A stretch of 64,000 nt of DNA, from the NCBI GenBank assembly GCA_965247435.1, contig OZ252019.1:5518001-5582000 (forward strand). The letters run 5' to 3'. The position numbers were made by a program, and so were the translations under genes. This stretch comes from Ilyomonas sp965247435 (GTDB lineage: Bacteria > Bacteroidota > Bacteroidia > Chitinophagales > Chitinophagaceae). The notes below the pieces were generated by a model. It was not told the origin of the DNA, did no database searches, and saw only the letters and a program-made list of their open reading frames with translations. Of this stretch, positions 43,596 to 51,137 are shown piece after piece. How positions within the stretch are numbered: position 1 is the stretch's first letter; each line of letters starts with the position of its first letter.

Positions 43596-46500
43596 ATGAA
43601 AACAAATTGCTTCGCTATCTTAGTTCCGATTCTCTTTACTTTATTATTTTTTTCAAATGGCTGTACGCATAAAGAAGCGAATCATCTGTTTATATCCATG
43701 CCAGCTTCTCAAACCGGCATCCATTTCAGCAACACGATTGACGAAACAAAAATGCCGGGCGATGCCCTGAATGAATTTGCCTACATGGGCGGCGGCGTGG
43801 GTGTTCTGGATGTAAACAACGACGGCTTGCCTGATCTCTTTTTCTGCGGCAACCAGGTAAGTTCTACACTGTATGTAAACAAAGGCAACAACCATTTTGA
43901 AGACATAACCTTACCAGCCGGTGTTAGTACAAACGTATGGGCAACCGGCGTAAGTATTGTGGACATCAATAACGATGGCTATGATGACCTGTATGTTTGC
44001 ACGTACGGAAAAGATTTGTCGAAACGCGCCCCCAACCTGCTGTTCATCAATCAACACAACAATACTTTCAAAGAAGAAGCAAAAGAATATGGATTGGCTG
44101 ATACGAGTTATTCCTCTCAGGCTGTGTTTTTCGATTATGATAAAGACGGCGATCTTGATATGTACCTCGCCAATTATATGCTGAACGCATCGTATTCTGC
44201 CAACAATATTTTTCCTAAAAACCTCAGCGGATTTTCGCCGGCAAATGATAAACTGTACCGGAACGATGGCAATATAACTAATACCGGACATCCGCATTTT
44301 ACGGATGTTTCTTTGCAGGCAGGCATTAAAGAAGATGGGTATGGTTTAGGTGTGGCGGTAAGTGATTTTAATAACGATGGTTGGCCGGATTTGTATGTAT
44401 CAAACGATTTCGTATCGAACGACGAATTGTGGCTGAACAATAAAAACGGAACATTCACCAATACGCTTGATCTGAGCACTAAACACCAGAGCTACAGCAG
44501 CATGGGTTGCGATGCGGCAGACATCAATAACGATGGCAACATTGACTTTGCTACACTCGATATGATGCCGGAAAATAACCTTCGCAAAAAGCTTACATTT
44601 TCCTTTATGAATTACGACCGTTATGAAGCAGAGCGCAACTTAGGTTACTCGCCAGAGTTTGCCCGGAACATGCTGCAGTTGAATAACGGCAATTACCATC
44701 TTGGCGATACAGCCATTCCTTTCTTTAGCGAGATCGGGCAGATGGCCGGCATCAGCGAAACCGACTGGAGCTGGAGTGTATTGCTTGCTGATTTTAATAA
44801 CGATGGCTATAAAGACATGCACATTACAAATGGCATCGGTCGCGACTTTATCAATGCCGATTTTATCCAGTTCAGCCGCGATGTTGGCAACCGTGCAAAA
44901 ACAACAGACGACGCTAAGAAACAACTGAGGGAAAAACTGATGTCGTTAAATCATGTGGAGCTGCCTGATTACTTGTTTCTGAATAACAAAGACTATACAT
45001 TCATCAATGCATCTGATTCTTCCGGTGTGAATGAACCTTCTATCTCAAACGGTGCGGCGTATGTTGATTTGGACAATGACGGTGACCTTGATCTTGTAGT
45101 AAACAACATCAACAAAGAAGCTTTTGTTTTCATCAACAATACCATCGGTAAAAACAAACCCATTGCGCAGCACAGCGTTGGTTTTATATTGAAAGGTGAT
45201 AGTGCAAACACAAAAGGTATTGGCGCCAGAGTATTGCTGTATGCGGGCGGCAGCAAACAAATACAGGAAGAAGCGCCGGTTCGCGGTTATCTGTCTTCTG
45301 TTGATAAAAAGCTCCTGTTCGGTACCGGCAGCACTATAAAGATTGATTCCGTTATCGTGGTTTGGGCAAATTACCACAAACAAAAATTAACCGGTCTTAA
45401 AGCCGATTCTGTTTATACGCTTTGGCAAAAAAATGCCTCACAAATGAAGGAGACGCCATTATCATCGAATCCAATCTTTACCGATCTTACCGTATCATCA
45501 AACACCTTTTATAAACATACCGATGCGCCGTTTTACGATTATGCCAGCCAGCGCTTATTACCTCAAAAGTTTTCGCAGTTGGGTCCGTTTATTTCAACCG
45601 GCGATGTGAACGGCGATGGAAAAACAGACTTCTATATCGGCGGTGCTTTTAATTTTTCGGGAGAGGTTTTTACAGGGGGAAAAGACAGTCATTTTACTTC
45701 GGAAAAACTAACCAACAGCATGAAGCTGGAAGAAGATGAAGGCAGCGTTTTGTTTGATGCCGATGGCGACGGTGATCTGGATTTGCTGGTAACGTATGGA
45801 GACATGCGTTATGAAGATACATCGGTTTATTATACACCCAGGCTATACCTGAATGATGGTAAAGGCAATTTTACATTCAGCGTAAACGCAATACCAGCGG
45901 GCGTTAGAACCATTGCAGGCTGTGTTTCAATCGCTGATATGGATAGCGATGGCGACATGGATGTGTTCATTGGCGGGCGCGTATCTAAGCAATATCCTGC
46001 ATCGCCGCGCAGTTACCTGCTACGCAACAACAAAGGTGATTTTACCGATGTAACCGGCCTCGTTTGCCCGGCATTGCAGAACGCCGGTATGGTCACCGCT
46101 GCGCAATGGTTTGACATCAACAAAGACGGCAAACCCGACCTTGTGATTGCAGGAGAATATATGCCGGTTCGCTTCTTTGCAAACGATGGCAATAAGCTAA
46201 GAGAAACAACCGGCAACACGGGTTTGCAAAACATGAATGGTATGTGGCGAAGCCTTATTGCTGCTGATGTTGACGGTGATGGCAATACCGATCTGGTAGC
46301 GGGTAATTTAGGATTGAATTGCCGCTATCACATCACGCCGCAATACCCGATGCAACTGTATGCAAAAGACATTGATAACAACGGCAGCATAGACCCGGTG
46401 ATGTTTTATTATATTAAAGATGATGACGGCAAACGGCAGTTGTATCCTTCTGTCAGCCGCGATCAATTGGCGGAACAGGTGCCTGCTGTTAAAAAAACAT

Positions 46501-46955
46501 TTCTGCTGAACAAAGACTATGCAACGGCTACCGCCGGAACCATATTTAAAGATAAGAAAGACCTGCAGGTATTAACCTGCGACGAATCGAGAAGCTGCTG
46601 GTTAGAAAATACCGGCAACGGAAAATTCGCGAAACATATCTTACCGCAGGAAGCGCAGTTTGCGCCGGTAAATGCGATTGTTTGCACTGATGCAGACGGC
46701 GATGGTATCCCCGATTTATTACTTGCTGGCAACGAGTACCAGACGGATGTAATAACGGGCAGATACGATGCTTCTTATGGTTGTTTTTTAAAAGGCAATC
46801 AAAACAAAGCATTCACTTCTATTCCACCTGCGCAAAGCGGCTTTTTACTGAACGGCGATGTAAAAGACATGAAGATGATAACAACCACAAAAGGAGAAAA
46901 GCTTGTATTGGTTGCGGTGAATGATAATTACCTGAAAGTGTTTACAATTAAGTAA
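43596..46955 (+). CDS. large FG-GAP/VCBS and ASPIC/UnbV domain lipoprotein (second copy)
   Basis: This 1119-residue protein starts at ATG 43596, where the lipoprotein signal begins (MKTNCFAILVPILFTLLFFSNGC). It contains two sets of calcium-binding FG-GAP blades (LDVNNDGLPDL, VDINNDGYDDL, DYDKDGDLDM, DFNNDGWPDL, DINNDGNIDF, then DVNGDGKTDF, DADGDGDLDL, DMDSDGDMDV, DVDGDGNTDL, DADGDGIPDL). An ASPIC/UnbV-like domain lies between them near residues 520-610 (GIGARVLLYAGG, YLSSVDKKLLFG). The blades would form one or two beta-propellers on the surface. The gene lies 51 bases after lacI in the same direction and may be co-transcribed. The function is unknown but it is conserved with SusC/SusD systems. 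Confidence 0.9.
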   Translation: MKTNCFAILVPILFTLLFFSNGCTHKEANHLFISMPASQTGIHFSNTIDETKMPGDALNEFAYMGGGVGVLDVNNDGLPDLFFCGNQVSSTLYVNKGNNHFEDITLPAGVSTNVWATGVSIVDINNDGYDDLYVCTYGKDLSKRAPNLLFINQHNNTFKEEAKEYGLADTSYSSQAVFFDYDKDGDLDMYLANYMLNASYSANNIFPKNLSGFSPANDKLYRNDGNITNTGHPHFTDVSLQAGIKEDGYGLGVAVSDFNNDGWPDLYVSNDFVSNDELWLNNKNGTFTNTLDLSTKHQSYSSMGCDAADINNDGNIDFATLDMMPENNLRKKLTFSFMNYDRYEAERNLGYSPEFARNMLQLNNGNYHLGDTAIPFFSEIGQMAGISETDWSWSVLLADFNNDGYKDMHITNGIGRDFINADFIQFSRDVGNRAKTTDDAKKQLREKLMSLNHVELPDYLFLNNKDYTFINASDSSGVNEPSISNGAAYVDLDNDGDLDLVVNNINKEAFVFINNTIGKNKPIAQHSVGFILKGDSANTKGIGARVLLYAGGSKQIQEEAPVRGYLSSVDKKLLFGTGSTIKIDSVIVVWANYHKQKLTGLKADSVYTLWQKNASQMKETPLSSNPIFTDLTVSSNTFYKHTDAPFYDYASQRLLPQKFSQLGPFISTGDVNGDGKTDFYIGGAFNFSGEVFTGGKDSHFTSEKLTNSMKLEEDEGSVLFDADGDGDLDLLVTYGDMRYEDTSVYYTPRLYLNDGKGNFTFSVNAIPAGVRTIAGCVSIADMDSDGDMDVFIGGRVSKQYPASPRSYLLRNNKGDFTDVTGLVCPALQNAGMVTAAQWFDINKDGKPDLVIAGEYMPVRFFANDGNKLRETTGNTGLQNMNGMWRSLIAADVDGDGNTDLVAGNLGLNCRYHITPQYPMQLYAKDIDNNGSIDPVMFYYIKDDDGKRQLYPSVSRDQLAEQVPAVKKTFLLNKDYATATAGTIFKDKKDLQVLTCDESRSCWLENTGNGKFAKHILPQEAQFAPVNAIVCTDADGDGIPDLLLAGNEYQTDVITGRYDASYGCFLKGNQNKAFTSIPPAQSGFLLNGDVKDMKMITTTKGEKLVLVAVNDNYLKVFTIK

Positions 46956-47095
46956 CAACAAATGTTGATAGAAGTCCTCCATCAACATTTATGAGAAGTA
47001 TTGTTTCTCCTGTTTCTTTTGGAACACGCGATAAGAATGCGGTTTGATGATGGAATACACATTCTTTTCCGGTTGCCATTTTTCAATATAAATAA

Positions 47096-47223
47096 GTACA
47101 GTGTAACTTAAATTATTTCAAGTTTTAGGCGGGCGGGGACGCCCGCCCATAGCCATGCTACCGGGTGGCGCCGCAACATCCGGACTATACAGGATATGTA
47201 AACTAACTTAAGTTACAGTGTAC
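47096..47223. mobile_element. MITE-like element with TAA target duplication
   Basis: This is a 128-bp element. The terminal inverted repeats GTACAGTGTAACTTAA (left) and, as reverse complement, GTACACTGTAACTTAA (right) match 15 of 16. It is flanked by TAA on both sides. Inside is a GC-rich hairpin GGGCG/CGCCC (near 47131-47150). It has no coding frame. It sits between the second UnbV gene and the broken SDR gene. Confidence 0.65.
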
Positions 47224-47268
47224 TAAGCCTTGCTTTCCTTACTTTCCCTGCATACGATTGTTTGGTGC

Positions 47269-47832
47269 TTACGTCGGTGATGGTTGCAAATTGTCGGGTG
47301 CAATACAATTCACACGAATGCCTTTGGGCGACAATTCTGTTACCATCGCTTTTGTCATGCCTTCAGTGGCAGATTTGGAAGCCGTGTAAGCAATCACTTT
47401 AGGAATGCCATATTGCGAAACCATAAAGTTGATGTTGATAACAGCGCCTTTTTCCTGTATCAGCATGTGCTTTACTACTTCTCCTGATAAAGCAAAAACT
47501 GCGGTTATTTTGGGTAGTAAAATGTGCCGGAATTCTTCGCCTGTTACCGCCACAAATTCTTTCTTCTGATTGATGCCGGCATTGTTAACCAGCACATCAA
47601 TAGTTCCATATTCTTTTATAACATTCTGAACCAAAGAAGGAATCGACGGCAGTTTATTCAGATCACATGACATCGGCACGCACCAATCGCCTAATAGAGC
47701 CTTCGCTTTGCTCCGCTTTTCTTCGTCACGACCCACAATAATTGTTGTATAATGGCCGGATACAAACCGTTTGGCAATCGCGAAACCAATACCGGAACCG
47801 CCACCGGTTACTATCGCTATTTTACGCTGCAT
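47269..47832 (-). pseudogene. short-chain dehydrogenase/reductase, truncated and catalytically damaged
   Basis: The 187 residues start as a normal SDR (IAIVTGGGSGIGFAIAKRF, then DVLVNNAGI). The family is about 250 residues, and here the protein stops right after GIRVNCIAPD, where a PG motif and the C-terminal substrate region should follow. Two of the four catalytic residues are missing: the Ser 13 residues before the YTASK tyrosine is Phe (ININFMVSQYG), and the Asn in the usual VNLTG motif is Lys (PKITA). Tyr and Lys of YTASK remain. The gene is divergent from xylA and shares a LacI-type operator with it. It was probably a sugar or uronate oxidoreductase that has decayed next to the MITE-like element. 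Confidence 0.75.
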
Positions 47833-47965
47833 TCTTTTTGCCGATACTACCTTGATATTTGCCGCCGGATGCGAGGCGAAGCACTATAAATTTATACTGC
47901 CTGGCAGGCAATTTCAGAATTTTTAATGAGGAATAACCGGATACCAAAGTAAAAATAACAACAGA

Positions 47966-47979
47966 TGCAATCGGTTACA
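47966..47979. promoter_or_regulatory. LacI-type operator between the SDR remnant and xylA
   Basis: TGCAATCGGTTACA is the exact reverse complement of the SusC operator. It lies 134 bases from the SDR start and 177 bases from the xylA start. On the minus strand its TTG is followed by a TACTTTGG box after 16 bases. Confidence 0.75.
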
Positions 47980-48155
47980 GTTTTTTGCTTAGCATTGCTA
48001 CAGATTCAGAGTGGTATGTACTACAAGTAAAACGATCGCTTGTGACATTGAGAAAGCGAAGTTTGCCTTCTAACTCCATTTGAAGATAAAAGCTGATAGT
48101 AAATTTTCTTATCTGCATAACTGTATTTATTTTCCAATTTATAAAACGATATATC

Positions 48156-49484
48156 ATGCATGTTCTATTAGGGGACAGAGAGTATTTCAAAGGCATCAGC
48201 CAGGTGAAGTATGAAGGACCTGAAAGTGATAACCCGCTCGCCTTTCGCTGGTACGATGAGAACCGGTTGGTTGCCGGGAAAACACTCAAAGATCATTTCC
48301 GTTTTGCCTGCGCTTACTGGCACTCCTTTGTTAATGATGGTTCCGATCCTTTCGGACCGGGCACGCACGTCTTCGAATGGAACCAGAAGGCTGACGCGGT
48401 AGAAAGAGCCAAAGATAAGATGGATGCGGCCTTTGAGTTCATCACTAAAATGAACATTCCCTTCTATTGCTTTCATGATGTGGATGTGGTGGATTACGGA
48501 AAAGACGTAGCCGATAATGATCGCCGCTTGCGGGCATTGGTAGACTATGCAAAGCAAAAACAAGCGGAAAGTGGTGTTAAACTGCTGTGGGGAACGGCTA
48601 ATGTATTTTCCAATCCCCGCTATATGAACGGCGCTTCCACCAATCCCGATTTTCATGTCCTGAGCCATGCAGCAGCACAGGTAAAAACTGCCATTGATGC
48701 CACGATAGAACTCGGTGGAGTGGGTTATGTATTCTGGGGCGGAAGAGAAGGTTATATGACACTCCTGAACTCTGATATGAAGCGCGAGAAAGAACATCTT
48801 GCCCGCTTTCTTCATGCGGCAAAAGACTATGGCAGAAAGCATGGCTTTACCGGCACTTTCTTAATCGAGCCTAAGCCAATGGAACCAACGAAGCACCAAT
48901 ACGATTATGATTGTGAAACCGTAATTGGCTTTTTGCGGCAGCACGATCTGCTGAATGATTTTAAAATCAATATTGAAGTGAACCATGCCACCCTTGCGGG
49001 ACATACCTTTCAGCATGAGCTGCAGGTATCGGCAGATGCAGGCGTTTTAGGTTCTTTGGATGCTAACCGCGGCGACTATCAGAATGGCTGGGATACGGAC
49101 CAGTTTCCCAACAACCTCAATGAATTAACAGAAGCGATGCTTATATTTCTGGAAGCAGGTGGTTTGCAAGGTGGCGGTATTAACTTCGATGCAAAGATCA
49201 GAAGGTCTTCTACCGATCCTAAAGATCTGTTCTACGCGCACGTAGGTGGCATGGATACGTTTGCCAGGGCGCTGATTACGGCCGATGCGATTTTAAACAA
49301 GTCAGACTATAAGAAAATAAGGCAGGAGCGTTATGCGTCTTACGACAGCGGCAAAGGCAAAGACTTTGAAGAGGGCAGGGTATCCCTCGAAGACCTGCGC
49401 GCTTACGCTATTGAGAAGGGCGAACCGGAAACTATCAGCGGCAGGCAGGAATACCTGGAAAACATCATTAACCGGTATATTTAG
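48156..49484 (+). CDS. xylA: xylose isomerase
   Basis: This is a 442-residue protein of the normal length for the long (class II) xylose isomerases. Conserved metal and catalytic segments are present: YCFHDVDVVDYG (catalytic His), VFWGGREGYMTLLNSDMKRE, FLIEPKPMEPTKHQYDYD (metal-binding Glu), EVNHATLAGHTFQHEL and GGINFDAKIRRSSTD. It interconverts D-xylose and D-xylulose in the cytosol. In this locus it links xylan degradation to the pentose phosphate pathway. The next enzyme, xylulokinase, is not in the window. It is followed by a bidirectional terminator. Confidence 0.97.
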   Translation: MHVLLGDREYFKGISQVKYEGPESDNPLAFRWYDENRLVAGKTLKDHFRFACAYWHSFVNDGSDPFGPGTHVFEWNQKADAVERAKDKMDAAFEFITKMNIPFYCFHDVDVVDYGKDVADNDRRLRALVDYAKQKQAESGVKLLWGTANVFSNPRYMNGASTNPDFHVLSHAAAQVKTAIDATIELGGVGYVFWGGREGYMTLLNSDMKREKEHLARFLHAAKDYGRKHGFTGTFLIEPKPMEPTKHQYDYDCETVIGFLRQHDLLNDFKINIEVNHATLAGHTFQHELQVSADAGVLGSLDANRGDYQNGWDTDQFPNNLNELTEAMLIFLEAGGLQGGGINFDAKIRRSSTDPKDLFYAHVGGMDTFARALITADAILNKSDYKKIRQERYASYDSGKGKDFEEGRVSLEDLRAYAIEKGEPETISGRQEYLENIINRYI

Positions 49485-49742
49485 TCGCTTTGTTATTGCC
49501 CGGAATAGCCGTTAGTAATTTTCCTATTCAAGCGTTCCGGTAATGTTCGGATATTATGCACAGCAACAGCAGGCAGCCTTCTGAGATTCGCACAGGCCTT
49601 GGCTTTAATTATTTTAGAAACTTTTCCGCCGCCCTTGCCAACTGTTGTATTTTGAACACTATACAGCCATAACTAACCGATTTCTATACTGGCTTATAGA
49701 AAGAATGGAAAGGATTGCTCCAAAACAATTGGGCGATTAAAC

Positions 49743-49775
49743 AAAAAAGGAAGAACTGAACATTCTTCCTTTTTT
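49743..49775. terminator. bidirectional terminator between xylA and GH43
   Basis: A perfect 13-bp stem AAAAAAGGAAGAA/TTCTTCCTTTTTT with a 7-base loop, with A and T runs on the two sides. It serves the convergent ends of xylA and the GH43 gene. Confidence 0.9.
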
Positions 49776-49792
49776 GTTTAGAGACAGAGCAG

Positions 49793-50914
49793 TTATTTCT
49801 TTTCTGTAAATGTTGTGATCGGTTCTATGCTTCCATCAGGGCGATAATGCAATTCGGTTACTTTCACATTGCGCAGGTGCGTTTTGCCCGACAACTGCGT
49901 ATCGTGGTAGAAAATATACGTCTTGCCGTTAAAATCAACGATGGATTCATGATTAGTCCAGCCTTGCACCGGGTTTAGAATTATACCCTGATAAGTAAAT
50001 GGTCCTAACGGGTTATCGCCGGTTGCATAGCAGATAAAATGGGTATCACCGGTTGAATAGGAGAAGTAGTATTTGCCATTGTGCCTGTGCATCCACGAAG
50101 CTTCAAAAAAGCGATGCGTATGATCGCCGGCTTTAAATGGTTTACCATTTTTATCAAGGATCATTATATTTTTTACCCCACCATCAAAGTGCTTCATGTC
50201 TTTGCTCATCTTTGCCGCTTTGGCCGTGAGTGCAGGCGCTGATGTGTCTGTAGGTTCTTGTCCAACGGCAGAGTCATATTTGCCCGTTTGCCAGCGTTGC
50301 AATTGCCCGCCCCAGATACCACCGAAGTACATGTAGGAACTTCCGTCACTATCGGTAAACACTGCCGGGTCTATGCTGTAGCTGCCTTCTATCGGCTGCG
50401 GTTCTGCTTTAAAAGGCCCGGTCGGTGATGTGCTGGTAGCCACTCCGATTTTAAAAATATCCTGCTTGTCTTTTGCAGGAAAGTACAGGTAGTAAGTGCC
50501 GTTTTTATAAGCTGCATCCGGTGCCCACAATTGGCGTTTTACCCAGGGAATATCTTTAACATCAATGGCAACACCGTTGTCTGTTATTTTTCCTCCTACA
50601 CTATCCATTGACAAAATATGATAGTCTTTCATGGCAAAGTGAGAACCATCGTCTTTCTCCGGAATACCGGCATCTGTATCATGCGACGGATAGATATAAA
50701 TCTTGTTTTTGAACACGTGCGCCGAAGGATCGGCGGTGTAAATGTTGGTAACTAAAGGCTGCGATAGATAGGTGATACTGTTTGAATCCTTAGCAACCGC
50801 AGCCGAATCTGATCCGGCACTATTCGTATTGCTGTTATTGCAACTTACTGAAACGATTGCCGAAAGTAAAATAAACCCTGCTATCATGTCTTTACGACGA
50901 ATGTGGTCAAGCAT
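49793..50914 (-). CDS. GH43 family glycosidase lipoprotein (beta-xylosidase/arabinofuranosidase)
   Basis: This protein is 373 residues long from ATG 50914. The frame opens to 50959, but that start would lie between the operator and the promoter. The lipoprotein signal ends in LLSAIVSVSCNNSN. The five-bladed propeller shows the GH43 residues: general base Asp in TADPSAHVFKNKIYIYPSHD, an Asp in QLWAPDAAYKNGTYYLYFPAKD and SIDPAVFTDSDGSSYMYFGG, and the acid Glu in FFEASWMHRHNGKYYFSYS. Such enzymes release xylose or arabinose from short oligosaccharides. A LacI-type operator lies 61 bases upstream, so it is its own unit of the regulon. Confidence 0.92.
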   Translation of the reverse strand: MLDHIRRKDMIAGFILLSAIVSVSCNNSNTNSAGSDSAAVAKDSNSITYLSQPLVTNIYTADPSAHVFKNKIYIYPSHDTDAGIPEKDDGSHFAMKDYHILSMDSVGGKITDNGVAIDVKDIPWVKRQLWAPDAAYKNGTYYLYFPAKDKQDIFKIGVATSTSPTGPFKAEPQPIEGSYSIDPAVFTDSDGSSYMYFGGIWGGQLQRWQTGKYDSAVGQEPTDTSAPALTAKAAKMSKDMKHFDGGVKNIMILDKNGKPFKAGDHTHRFFEASWMHRHNGKYYFSYSTGDTHFICYATGDNPLGPFTYQGIILNPVQGWTNHESIVDFNGKTYIFYHDTQLSGKTHLRNVKVTELHYRPDGSIEPITTFTEKK

Positions 50915-50974
50915 ATTGAATGGATGTTTTGAGAAAATAATTTTTAATAAGCAAAACAAAAATGAATCATTTTT

Positions 50975-50988
50975 TGTAATCGGTTAAA
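50975..50988 (-). promoter_or_regulatory. LacI-type operator in front of GH43
   Basis: On the coding strand the site reads TTTAACCGATTACA, a weaker match (two mismatches from TGTAACCGATTGCA at conserved positions). A CATTTTTG box follows on the same strand. Confidence 0.65.
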
Positions 50989-51137
50989 GTAACGGCGTTA
51001 GTTATTCCAGCTCTTCTTTTGTAAAGGCAAACTTTGAATATTGCCCTTAATCTAACCAGGATATTCTTTTATCGGAAAGAATACATAATAATCTTCCTTG
51101 CACAACCAACCTTCGCATTTACGTTTGCCTGTTGTTA

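Noticed and set aside
47230..47312. Frame encoding FATITDVSTKQSYAGKVRKARL after the SDR stop
   Set aside because: It looks protein-like but matches no SDR C-terminus that I can recognise, so it was not joined to the gene.
49671..49684. TAACCGATTT near the xylA terminator as a seventh operator
   Set aside because: Only one half of the palindrome is present and there is no promoter or gene start next to it.
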